A DNA stretch of 15,418 bases from UBA1557 sp041675185 (lineage in GTDB: Bacteria > Patescibacteriota > Patescibacteriia > Magasanikbacterales > UBA922), in contig JBAYUH010000021.1 of NCBI GenBank assembly GCA_041675185.1, positions 1 to 15,418 of the forward strand, read 5' to 3'. How positions within the stretch are numbered: position 1 is the stretch's first letter; every line of letters begins with the position of its first letter. A model generated the notes under the pieces. That model was not told where the DNA came from and made no database searches. It saw nothing but the letters and a program-made list of their open reading frames with translations. The translations under genes and the position numbers were made by a program. Shown piece after piece: positions 1-7,263 of this stretch.

Positions 1-1
1 A

Positions 2-1064
2 ATACTATCCCAATTTGTATTTACACTAATACTAACTCAACTAAGTATACTAGTATATCAATACTACACCAATCCTTCTAGAACAGCTACCATGTTTCTC
101 ACCCAAACCAACTGGGGGGGGGGAAGCTTCTACAACTCTCTTTGCTATTCATCCCACTAACCTAACTAATTGGACTAACTTCTACTCTACGAGTAGTGTT
201 GACGTAGATACTAGTGTCTCTGGACAAATATCTGTTTCTCCCAGTCTCATTGCAACCACTCAGACTACTGATTCAGACTTTAACAATTGGGCTACCTCTT
301 CGGTTTTTGTAAGTAGTACCGGTTCCACTGGTCGTATTGTGTTACTCAAGCCCAATAGTGCTACATGTAATCAAGCTTCGGAGTGTCGTAATGGAGGCTG
401 TAATGCAAGTCACCTCTGTTATACACCTCCGTGTGCAGGTTTAACTAGTGTAAGTTACTCCGGACAAACCTACAATCTCGTAACCATCGGCACCCAATGC
501 TGGTTCTCTCAAAATCTCAACGTGGGAACCATGCTTGCTTCAGCTGGAACTCTCCCTTCCAACAACTCTCTCATTGAAAAATGGTGTTACAACAACAGTA
601 CTGCCGACTGTACCACCTATGGTGGTCTCTATACGTGGGCAGAAGCAAATCAACTAGCTACTACCTGTAACACTAACTCTTGTACTCCCTCTTCTCCCTC
701 ACAAGGAATTTGTCCTTCTGGTTGGCATATTCCTACTGATACTGAAATTAAAACTCTTGAAGTCTATCTTGGTATGTGTACCGGTGCGGGAGTTGGGTGT
801 GTGGATTATGTAGCTAGTAATCGTGGAACTAATCAGGGAACGCAACTTAAATCCGGGGGTTCGAGTGGGTTTAATGCACTCTTTAATGGTCATCGTTTTT
901 CTGATAACACTTTCTATGGTCAGGGTACAGTAGTTTATCTTTGGTCTGCTTCGGAATCTAATGCAACTACTGCGTGGGAACGATACATGTCTTCTAGTGC
1001 AACTGTGGGTAGTGATGCCAACACTAAAAAATTAGGTGACTCCGTCCGTTGTCTGAAGAACTAA
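2..1064 (+). CDS. FISUMP-domain surface or secreted protein, 5'-partial, frame broken at a G10 tract
   Basis: This is the 3' part of a gene whose product ends in a FISUMP (Fibrobacter succinogenes major paralogous, Fib_succ_major) domain. Diagnostic features after position 339 are YNLVTIGTQCWFSQNLN, GGLYTWAEA, CPSGWHIPTDTEIKTLE, SGGSSGFNALFNGHR, LWSASE and a final SVRCLKN. A cysteine-rich stretch (CNQASECRNGGCNASHLC) precedes the domain. The GTG at 339 is not the true start: the frame is open back to 54 and reads Thr/Ser/Asn-rich protein (ASTTLFAIHPTNLTNW, FNNWATSSVFVSS). Upstream of the ten G at 114-123 that frame hits stops at 51 and 42. The frame open to the window edge is 2,5,8..., which reads NPSRTATMFLTQTNW into the G run. 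Nine G would join the two frames. Probable role is extracellular, but the substrate is unknown and the signal peptide would lie outside the window. It is the only plus-strand gene, with a C/T-rich coding strand unlike its neighbours. The domain call is confident; the frame join is inferred. Confidence 0.8.
114..123 (+). repeat. G10 homopolymer inside the FISUMP-domain gene
   Basis: Ten consecutive G in a strongly AT-rich window, exactly where the reading frame of the surface-type protein switches. One G fewer gives one continuous frame (…TQTNW-GG-EASTTLF…). It is either a slipped-strand phase-variation tract or a sequencing or assembly length error. Confidence 0.75.
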
Positions 1065-1142
1065 AACATTACTAACATTGATTACACTGATTTTGAATTA
1101 AGGATTTCACTGAAAATAAAATTTTTTACTTAGTAATATAAA

Positions 1143-1481
1143 TTAGTCATCAAGAAAAACTTCTTCTACAGGATATTTAATAAAACTTTCATTTAGTCCG
1201 TCAATTCCAAACCTTTTCAACCATTCCGGATTGCTAGAATATTTATAATAAAAAGCCTCTTCCAAATTGGAAACCAATCCATGCTTGAAGGGGGTTTTTA
1301 TTATATAATTGAAATGCTTCCAAAAGTCTGGTTTGTTTCTGATACAATAATCAAAGTATTGGTACCAGATTTTACGAGCAGGAACGCTGTCTTGTTGATT
1401 TAATAAAAGACTGCTGACACTATGCAATCTCTTAATAAATTTTACTAATATATTCTGGTGAGAACCAAAATTTTTTTGTTT
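1143..1481 (-). pseudogene. C-terminal fragment of a REP-associated (Y1/IS200-like) transposase
   Basis: The readable product matches the C-terminal third of the REP-associated tyrosine transposase family (RAYT, Y1_Tnp). It shows FGSHQNILVKFIKRLHSVS, then ARKIWYQYFDYCIRN, FWKHFNYIIKTPFKHGLV (family form: NYIHxNPVKHGLV) and a distal EWLKRFG…FIKYPVEEV. A TTG at 1425-1427 gives a 94-residue ORF, but family-like sequence continues in frame upstream of it to about 1470. The frame then runs into a palindrome and stops at 1515-1517. The N-terminal HUH metal-binding motif and the catalytic tyrosine region are absent, so this is a remnant without expected activity. It stands alone between the FISUMP gene (convergent) and comFC. 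The adjacent hairpin repeats fit the known association of such transposases with REP palindromes. The family call is from motif recognition. Confidence 0.7.
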
Positions 1482-1511
1482 AGGATTGGCGAACTTACGT
1501 TCGCCAATCCT
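1482..1511. repeat. REP-like perfect palindrome (13-bp arms, 4-nt loop)
   Basis: Arms AGGATTGGCGAAC at 1482-1494 and GTTCGCCAATCCT at 1499-1511 enclose TTAC. It lies directly at the truncated 5' end of the transposase remnant. No T-run follows on either strand, so a Rho-independent terminator is less likely than a REP-type element. Confidence 0.8.
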
Positions 1512-1549
1512 ATCTTATTTAACTTATGTTCACCAGTCCTGTCTTATTT
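1492..1549. repeat. Two tandem 29-bp repeat units
   Basis: Units 1492-1520 and 1521-1549 align without gaps and differ at four positions, all transitions (C/T, G/A, A/G, A/G). The first unit contains the right arm of the palindrome at 1482-1511; the second lacks a matching left arm. Confidence 0.8.
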
Positions 1550-1568
1550 ATTTTTTCATAAAAAATAA

Positions 1569-2261
1569 TCACCCTCTAGCTAAACTAAAACCAACTACTT
1601 TACCAACACCACCATCTTTCAAAACTTTGGCACACTCTTGCAAAGTAGAACCAGTAGTAAAGACATCATCAACCAACAAAATATTTTTATTAACAAAATC
1701 TTTTTTATTATCAAAAGCAAAAGCCTCTTGTAAATTAGTCAATCTTTCTTGACGTTTGAATTTTGCCTGTGGTTTGGTATAACGTGTACGTTTTAGCAAA
1801 CTAATACACGGCTTGTCTATTTTTTGAGAAACAATATTAGCTATTTTCTCAGCTTGATTGAAACCACGCTCTACAAAACGACGACTGTGCAGTGGTACAA
1901 AAGTAACACAATCTATATCTAGTAACTTGTATTTTTCAAAAAATATATCTATCATTTGAGTAATATTTTTTTGCAATTCTTCTACATATTGATATTTGAA
2001 ACTATGGATTAATTCACCTATCAAAGATGCTTCATTATACTTTGTCACTGCTACATGTCTATCTAGAAAAGATACTGGACAATCATGACAATATTTACCA
2101 CCAATTGTTTCTTTGTGACATGTTGGACAACAAAAAACACCTGACAAATCAAGTGTTTGTAAACATTCGTTACACACAAAACTACCTTCTTTGTCGCAAT
2201 TTAGACAATTTATGGGAAAAAAAATATCTTTCAAATAATCCACTACCCCTCCGAAAGCCAT
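1569..2261 (-). CDS. comFC: ComFC-family phosphoribosyltransferase-like competence protein
   Basis: A 230-residue ComFC/GntX-family protein of normal length. The N-terminus carries zinc-binding cysteines: CLNC at 19-22, CNEC at 30-33, CPTC at 45-48 and C58/C61. A conserved PLHSRRFVERGFNQAE (123-138) follows, then the phosphoribosyltransferase PRPP loop ILLVDDVFTTGST (194-206). It ends SLARG at a TGA stop. In Gram-positive bacteria ComFC is a cytoplasmic factor needed for natural transformation, acting with the ComFA helicase on incoming single-stranded DNA. The gene starts at an ATG only 8 bp after the stop of the upstream VirB8-like gene, so it is probably the last gene of the secretion-like operon. 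No clear Shine-Dalgarno sequence precedes it. Orphan comFC genes occur widely in bacteria that have never been shown to be competent. The family is certain; the role here is inferred. Confidence 0.92.
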   Translation of the reverse strand: MAFGGVVDYLKDIFFPINCLNCDKEGSFVCNECLQTLDLSGVFCCPTCHKETIGGKYCHDCPVSFLDRHVAVTKYNEASLIGELIHSFKYQYVEELQKNITQMIDIFFEKYKLLDIDCVTFVPLHSRRFVERGFNQAEKIANIVSQKIDKPCISLLKRTRYTKPQAKFKRQERLTNLQEAFAFDNKKDFVNKNILLVDDVFTTGSTLQECAKVLKDGGVGKVVGFSLARG

Positions 2262-2269
2262 ATAAAAAT

Positions 2270-2890
2270 TTATTTGGATGAAGTCCTATCCCAAACACCA
2301 GACACTTTCCAATCTGAACCAGACAACTCAAAATTTATTTCAAATTTTTTCTGTTCTGTTGTTTGCTGTATTGTGCCATTGATATCTTTGGAAATTAGTT
2401 GGTTAGCATCTACTGACACTTTAGCTGTACCATTATTCTTATTGAAATCACTAAGCGCTGTACTAAGTACATGCGTAGTGATACCACTATAGGCTACATT
2501 GTTTTCTGGTGCTTGTAAATTCATCCAAGCAAACATAGGAGCTGTGACACTATTTTCTAATTCTTGAATATTAATATTATTGTTTTGATTTGAATAAGTA
2601 AAAAATCTTTCTACAAAAATTCTAGCCAACTGTTTTACAAACAATTCTTCTGGAGTACCATCTGGTTTGGTTATATTTTGATTATCTTGATTAGTAGAAT
2701 TAAAAATTATATTGGGATTATTTGCATCTACTACATTTTCATTTGTGGTAGTAGCTGATGTGTTGTCATTTGCAGGATTATTGTTTGTATTAGTTTTTGG
2801 TCTGATATAGAGCAAAGACAAAACAATAATAAGTACAACAGCAACTGCAATACCAGAGATTATAAAAATTCTTTGTCTAAGTGTAAACAT
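2270..2890 (-). CDS. Membrane-anchored periplasmic protein, candidate VirB8/TcpC-like component
   Basis: A 206-residue protein with one N-terminal membrane segment (about residues 8-28, IFIISGIAVAVVLIIVLSLL). An Asn/Thr-rich, probably unstructured linker follows to about residue 75, then a compact C-terminal domain (about 80-206) that begins EELFVKQLARIFVERFFTYS and ends SDWKVSGVWDRTSSK. This bitopic layout with a small extracytoplasmic alpha/beta domain is typical of VirB8/TcpC proteins of type IV secretion systems, which have an NTF2-like fold. The ending resembles the last strands of such folds. It sits 10 bp after virB4 and 8 bp before comFC, so it is clearly part of the same transcription unit. 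I see no diagnostic motif that proves the VirB8 assignment; it rests on topology and context. An unrelated envelope protein is the alternative. Confidence 0.55.
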   Translation of the reverse strand: MFTLRQRIFIISGIAVAVVLIIVLSLLYIRPKTNTNNNPANDNTSATTTNENVVDANNPNIIFNSTNQDNQNITKPDGTPEELFVKQLARIFVERFFTYSNQNNNINIQELENSVTAPMFAWMNLQAPENNVAYSGITTHVLSTALSDFNKNNGTAKVSVDANQLISKDINGTIQQTTEQKKFEINFELSGSDWKVSGVWDRTSSK

Positions 2891-2900
2891 ACAAATATAT

Positions 2901-4784
2901 TTATTGATTTAGTTCTCCTTCACTAATTTGATCTTGAAATTCTTTTTTGGCTCTTTCAATATCCATAAGTTGTTGAGGATTTGTAGTAACCAATTGATCT
3001 TCAGTATAAGAAGCTACGACTTGGATAGCCACATGTTTGTTGCCAGCAAAAAATATTCCTTGACCGACAGGACTGTCCAAAAGTAAATATTTTTCACCTT
3101 CAGTCAACATAAAAGTCTTTTGAATAGTATCAATTGCTGAAGGAGATTGTTTGAGTAAAAGTTGCATTGAAGAATTGTTGACAATAGCTTGGCCATAAGG
3201 TGAACGCAAAAAGTCATTGACGTCTTGGGTAATAGTAGTAACACCTAAGAAATATTTACGACAACGTTTGACCAAAGCATACATGAATCTAGCACTATCT
3301 TCGTGCATCATGAGCCACCAAGCTTCGTCGATCATTAGTAATCGTTTTTTGCGTTCAGAACGAACAATGTTCCAAATATAATTGACCAAAGTATAAATAG
3401 CCATAGGTCGCAATTCATCTTCCAAATCACGTACACTAAATACCACCAATTGATTGCTAGTATTTACATTTGTAGGTGAATTGAACAATCCAGCAAAAGT
3501 ACCGTCAGTATATTTTTTTAGTCTAATAACTAGATTATCAGCACCGTCCATACCAGACAAAATATCTACCAAATCTTGCATCACAGGAGGCTCTACTGTA
3601 GACAAATCACTATTGATAGTAATATCTTTTTTGGCATAAGTCTCAAGCAAGGCTCTATCCAAAATAGAATCTTCAGTAGAAGTCAAATTCCCAAGCATAA
3701 TACGCAAAAGACCTTTGAGAGTAATGACAGCACTTCTAATAATATCTTCTGTAGACACTTGTTGACCAACCGGACGAGGCAAATCAAAAGGATTGACTTT
3801 GCTTTCAGAAGCCAAAGAAATATTGACATAAGTACCATTGACAGCTTCTGAGAGATGAGCATATTCCATTTCAGGATCAATGACAATTACATCTATCCCC
3901 AACATCAAACTACGTAAAATTTCCAATTTGACAGCATAAGATTTGCCAGCACCAGAAGTAGCAAAGACTACCATATTAGCATTTTGAAGAGAAAATCTAT
4001 CAAACAAAACCAAACTATTGTTGTGTCTATTGATACCATACAAAATCCCATCATCACTAGTCAATTCTGAAGAAATAAAAGGGAAAGAAGCAGCAATAGG
4101 TGAAGAATTCATATTGAAAGAAACCACTAATTCGTCAGTGCCTATTGGAATAGTAGAATTGAATCCTTGTTCAGCTTGGAATAACACATGTTTACTATAA
4201 ATTAATTTGGAACCAAAAATATTGTGGATATCGTCTGTGCTTTTTTCTAATTCTTCTTTATTAGCAGCATAAATAGTAATATAAAAAGCAAATTGAAAAA
4301 AATGTTCAGTACCTTGTGTCAAATCATCACGAAGTGATTCAATATCACGCAAAGCTGTTTCACGAAGTGGATCACGAGCTGCACCTTTTTCAGAATCAGA
4401 AGATAGCTGAGCTTGCAAAGCACCAACCTTATTTTTCAATTGTTTCAAAATTACTGCAGAATTTACTGGATAAAAAAACATACTAACATCCATACTCAAA
4501 TTCAAATTGAGAATAGATGCATTCCAACCAACGCTAATATATCTTGGATAACTTGTCACAAAAATAGTACGCAAAAAAGTATTACCCAACTGCAAAAAAT
4601 TGGATTCTACCTTGAAAGCTGATGGTGCAATCAAATCACGAATAGTCACCGTACCTTCGCGATAGATTCGTTCTTCTTCCAAAGTTATGATATCTTCTTT
4701 TATTTTCTTTTTTTCTTCATTTTCCAAATCTTCGCCATTGCCGGTGTTGCCAGATTTTTTGTTGTAGATTGGTCTAAAAGGCAT
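2901..4784 (-). CDS. virB4: VirB4-family type IV secretion ATPase
   Basis: A 627-residue VirB4/TraC-type AAA+ ATPase, the cytoplasmic energy-supplying component of type IV secretion machines. Residues about 35-250 form the VirB4 N-domain (CagE/TrbE/VirB-like). The Walker A motif ATSGAGKS is at 275-282, with Ala where the first Gly usually stands. VIVIDPEMEYAHLSE follows at about 299-313, Walker B RLLMIDEAWW at 481-490, and the conserved region GVTTITQDVNDFL at 514-526. The C-terminus is complete. The overall form resembles the VirB4-like proteins found with PrgI in Firmicutes conjugative elements and many Patescibacteria. It follows the TraC-like gene after a 118-bp spacer holding a dispersed repeat and precedes the VirB8-like gene by 10 bp. 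The start ATG has only A/T-rich sequence upstream. Family assignment is very secure; the transported substrate is unknown. Confidence 0.95.
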   Translation of the reverse strand: MPFRPIYNKKSGNTGNGEDLENEEKKKIKEDIITLEEERIYREGTVTIRDLIAPSAFKVESNFLQLGNTFLRTIFVTSYPRYISVGWNASILNLNLSMDVSMFFYPVNSAVILKQLKNKVGALQAQLSSDSEKGAARDPLRETALRDIESLRDDLTQGTEHFFQFAFYITIYAANKEELEKSTDDIHNIFGSKLIYSKHVLFQAEQGFNSTIPIGTDELVVSFNMNSSPIAASFPFISSELTSDDGILYGINRHNNSLVLFDRFSLQNANMVVFATSGAGKSYAVKLEILRSLMLGIDVIVIDPEMEYAHLSEAVNGTYVNISLASESKVNPFDLPRPVGQQVSTEDIIRSAVITLKGLLRIMLGNLTSTEDSILDRALLETYAKKDITINSDLSTVEPPVMQDLVDILSGMDGADNLVIRLKKYTDGTFAGLFNSPTNVNTSNQLVVFSVRDLEDELRPMAIYTLVNYIWNIVRSERKKRLLMIDEAWWLMMHEDSARFMYALVKRCRKYFLGVTTITQDVNDFLRSPYGQAIVNNSSMQLLLKQSPSAIDTIQKTFMLTEGEKYLLLDSPVGQGIFFAGNKHVAIQVVASYTEDQLVTTNPQQLMDIERAKKEFQDQISEGELNQ

Positions 4785-4812
4785 AAATTAGTTAATTTGA
4801 TTATTAGTAATA

Positions 4813-4898
4813 ATTACAAATTTCAAAGCTCAAATGTCAAATAAAATTCAAAATATAAATGTAAAAAATTGGAATTTGGATTTTGTCATTTGAAATTT
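4813..4898. repeat. Dispersed AT-rich inverted-repeat element, copy 1 (family A)
   Basis: The left end 4813-4841 (29 bp) is identical to 13866-13894, and the right end 4874-4898 (25 bp) is identical to 13963-13987. The ends carry inverted arms AAATTTCAAA (4819-4828) and TTTGAAATTT (4889-4898), with weaker pairing further in. It fills most of the gap between the TraC-like gene and virB4. The spacers between the shared ends differ between copies, as in a short non-coding MITE-like or REP-like element. Confidence 0.85.
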
Positions 4899-4902
4899 AA
4901 AA

Positions 4903-5589
4903 CTATACATCTTCTAATTGTAGTTTGGCTATATCTCCCAGTTGTTCAGCAAAAGAAATATCTGGATTGTAAGTATTGTAATAAAGTTCAATCAAAGATT
5001 GAGTGTCTAGCTGGGCTACTTGCAAACCAATTCCTTCCAAACCAGATGAAACTTGTCTCACACGTAAATCCAAATCTTCTTTGCGCTGTTTGAATCTTTC
5101 ATCTTTGAGTCGCAAAGAGATTGCTGGTTTCAAAACTTCTTTGAATCTTGCCCAAAAACTTTTTTTCTTGTTTGAAAGCGGATCATAAGGAACTATAACA
5201 TAATATTTTTTTGTCATAATTTTGCCAATATCTACCAACTCTTCAATAAACGCTCGATAATCAGCAGTTTGGACACGCAACAATTCATTGCTCTGTACTT
5301 TTTCTCTTTCTACTAATTTTTCTAAATATGGTTTGATTTGTAAACGTCTGGATTGGACACAAATTTGAACTGGAAAATCCAAAGAATTCAAAAACCCAAC
5401 ATAAGCAGAAATAGTACCATTTTGTTCATCTTCTGATTTCAAAGCAAAATTGATACTAGAAGTAATCAACACAGCTCGAATAGTACCGTCCTTCAAGACG
5501 ACAACTCCATCTCTAATCTCAGCAATATCCAAATAAGTTTGGGTATTTGGTTTACTAGTATTTTTTTTGACAACTTTTTTATTTTTCAT
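4903..5589 (-). CDS. TraC-like protein (VirB4 N-terminal-domain homologue)
   Basis: A 228-residue soluble protein with a Lys-rich N-terminus. Its fold signature resembles the non-ATPase N-terminal domain of TraC/VirB4: YLDIAEIRDGVVVLKDGTIRAVL (about 19-41), then INFALKSEDEQ, FLNSLDFPVQICVQSRRL (about 67-84) and YYVIVPYDPL near 129-138. It has no Walker motif, so it cannot be an ATPase alone. A separate TraC-like gene between prgI and virB4 is a recurring arrangement in Patescibacteria, and the downstream VirB4 still has its own N-domain, so this is an additional partner, not simply a split gene. It probably sits on the cytoplasmic face with VirB4. prgI is 31 bp upstream. It ends with TAG 4 bp from a dispersed repeat. 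The assignment rests on motif and context recognition. Confidence 0.75.
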   Translation of the reverse strand: MKNKKVVKKNTSKPNTQTYLDIAEIRDGVVVLKDGTIRAVLITSSINFALKSEDEQNGTISAYVGFLNSLDFPVQICVQSRRLQIKPYLEKLVEREKVQSNELLRVQTADYRAFIEELVDIGKIMTKKYYVIVPYDPLSNKKKSFWARFKEVLKPAISLRLKDERFKQRKEDLDLRVRQVSSGLEGIGLQVAQLDTQSLIELYYNTYNPDISFAEQLGDIAKLQLEDV

Positions 5590-5620
5590 AACAAATCAAA
5601 AATTTTAATATCCTTATATA

Positions 5621-6052
5621 TTATATATCATTTTCAACATTATAAAAACCTCCAGTATTCACAAGCAAAGCCAAATCTCTAATATGACGACGTTTGACTT
5701 GTTTTTTTTCCATAGTCATTTCTGGAGCAACTGTCACCATTTTACGCAAAAAATCCAATTCTTTGTTGTCATAATGCTTGTGCCAAACACGCAAAGATGG
5801 TTTTTTGACAGACTGGATAATATTCAAAACAAAATAATGAAAAGGTTGACCATTCATCTTGACAAAACTAAAAATCAAAGCTAGCCCACCAAAAAATATA
5901 ACACTAAAAATAAACAAAGTAAAATCACCAAAACGATAAAACAAAAATATAAGAACACCAGCCACGAGCATTATCAAAAATTGCCTAGTAGTAATCGGAC
6001 CAATAATTTTGTCTTCAACATCAATAAATTGTGGGACAACGAATTGTTGCAT
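5621..6052 (-). CDS. PrgI-family inner-membrane protein
   Basis: A 143-residue protein that starts MQQFVVPQFIDVEDKIIGPI, the typical opening of PrgI-family proteins. Two adjacent membrane segments follow (about 25-42 and 45-64), then a cytoplasmic tail with QPFHYFVLNIIQ and RVWHK. PrgI proteins are small inner-membrane components encoded beside VirB4-like ATPases in Gram-positive conjugation systems (a VirB3-like position), and they are widespread in Patescibacteria with TraC/VirB4 genes. It starts 7 bp after the stop of the 400-residue gene and lies 31 bp before the TraC-like gene, consistent with one operon. Confidence comes from the N-terminal motif, the two-helix layout and gene order together. 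Confidence 0.88.
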   Translation of the reverse strand: MQQFVVPQFIDVEDKIIGPITTRQFLIMLVAGVLIFLFYRFGDFTLFIFSVIFFGGLALIFSFVKMNGQPFHYFVLNIIQSVKKPSLRVWHKHYDNKELDFLRKMVTVAPEMTMEKKQVKRRHIRDLALLVNTGGFYNVENDI

Positions 6053-6059
6053 AAAAAAA

Positions 6060-7262
6060 TTAATAATTGTTCAATTTACTATTTATTTCTATTAGACTTT
6101 CGTATTCTTCCAAAGTCAAAGAAATCTTACTATCTTTGGATTGCAAAACTTGTATTACTGTCATGTTACTATTGATAGCTTCTACTGTAGTACCTACATA
6201 CATATTGTACAAAGGACTTGTTTGCCAGCCAACCAAAGTATCCAAAAATAATAGAAATGATTCTTCTTTCCAGCCAACAAATTTGGATAACAACATATCA
6301 GCACATTTTTTTGGATCACGAGCTAGACGTCGATAATCTATCAGAGAAAACTCAGCAATCTCTTGTTTTGGTCCGAGAGTCTTTGCTTCAAACTGAGGAG
6401 CCAAAACATCGTGAACTACAGAGATTGGTGACACATGTGAATATGGTTTACTAAATTCCACAATAGAATTATCAATAATATTAGTCTGTACAATTTCTTC
6501 ACGCTGTTTGACTGGTTCTAATATAATCATTTCTTCTTTTTTTGCTTTCTTTTCAAATACAATTTCAAACAAATTGTCCAAATTCACTTTGGAATCTTTA
6601 GATTTTTCCAAGAATCTATTGGCTTGGTCCATATCCAAACCCAAACCACCATGATTGATATCTCTTGTAGCATAATCAAGAAATTGATTATTGTTTCTGA
6701 TGCCTTTTTTCCAAGAAATAACCAAAGATTTGGCACGATTTTTCAAATCATCATCTATAGCTACACTTGGCATCTTGATATGTTCTTGCAAATCATGTGC
6801 ACCTACATGTACATTACCCTGTTTTTTCAAATTTTCTACTTCAGTATTATCTTCTTCCAAAAGAGATTTGTGATCCTTTTCATTCCATTCAAAATTAGCT
6901 GCAGCCTCATCCAAAAAAATATCTGTAACAGGAGAAGTGGTTGCCAATTCATGTGGTGTTTCTATCATCAAACTATCTTCTACTACAGTCTCTTGTTCTT
7001 TTTTTATTAAGGTAACTGAATTTATTTTTTCTTCTTTATTTTCAACCACATCACTTTTTACATTTGTCATTTGAATTTGATTTGACATTTGAGCTTTGGA
7101 ATTTGTTTTTTCTTCAACAATCTTAGTAGAGTCAGCAGTCTGTTGTCTGTTGTCTGTTGTCTGTTGTCCACTTTTTATCTTTTTGAATTCATCCAAACTA
7201 ACCCGCACCATAGTGCCGTCTGCTTTCTTAATCAAAATTGTAGGTTGTTTTGTATCAGCCAT
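6060..7262 (-). CDS. Type IV secretion-associated protein with disordered, repeat-derived N-terminal half
   Basis: A 400-residue soluble protein of unknown biochemical function. A short ordered start (KQPTILIKKADGTMVRVSLD) is followed by a Gln/Asn/Thr-rich and acidic stretch to about residue 130. Its C-terminal domain (about 285-400) contains VHDVLAPQF, TLGPKQEIAEFSLIDYRRLA, KCADMLLSKF and WQTSPLYNMYV. I associate this pattern (…LGP..EL…L..FRRL……W..SPL…Y) with proteins encoded next to PrgI/VirB4 in Patescibacteria. Residues 33-45 are encoded by a heptanucleotide tandem repeat, and residues 53-68 by a copy of dispersed repeat family A, so the N-terminal half tolerates inserted DNA. It starts 1 bp after the stop of the 319-residue gene, suggesting coupled translation, and ends 7 bp before prgI. 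It is probably a cytoplasmic accessory factor. Confidence 0.7.
   Translation of the reverse strand: MADTKQPTILIKKADGTMVRVSLDEFKKIKSGQQTTDNRQQTADSTKIVEEKTNSKAQMSNQIQMTNVKSDVVENKEEKINSVTLIKKEQETVVEDSLMIETPHELATTSPVTDIFLDEAAANFEWNEKDHKSLLEEDNTEVENLKKQGNVHVGAHDLQEHIKMPSVAIDDDLKNRAKSLVISWKKGIRNNNQFLDYATRDINHGGLGLDMDQANRFLEKSKDSKVNLDNLFEIVFEKKAKKEEMIILEPVKQREEIVQTNIIDNSIVEFSKPYSHVSPISVVHDVLAPQFEAKTLGPKQEIAEFSLIDYRRLARDPKKCADMLLSKFVGWKEESFLLFLDTLVGWQTSPLYNMYVGTTVEAINSNMTVIQVLQSKDSKISLTLEEYESLIEINSKLNNY
7061..7105 (-). repeat. Dispersed element family A, copy 3, translated within a coding sequence
   Basis: The reverse complement of 7061-7105 matches 4818-4862 at 40 of 45 positions. It is read in frame as TNSKAQMSNQIQMTN (residues 53-67 of the 400-aa protein). 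Only the left half of the element is present. Confidence 0.75.
7141..7168. repeat. Heptanucleotide tandem repeat, four perfect copies of TGTTGTC
   Basis: Four exact 7-bp units lie inside the 400-aa gene, encoding the QTTDNRQQT-type peptide near residues 33-42. Seven is not a multiple of three, so gain or loss of one unit would shift the frame early in the protein. Confidence 0.9.
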
Positions 7263-7263
7263 A

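Noticed and set aside
699..893. Minus-strand ORF inside the FISUMP gene
   Set aside because: It is antisense to a clearly conserved domain and has no recognisable sequence; shadow ORF.
1482..1549. Hairpin and tandem 29-bp units as a CRISPR array or terminator
   Set aside because: The two units are directly adjacent with no spacers, no cas gene is near, and no T-run follows the hairpin on either strand.
6624..7010. 128-residue plus-strand ORF rich in Ile, Phe and Cys
   Set aside because: It lies antisense within the 400-aa gene; its composition is that expected from the reverse of A-rich coding DNA.
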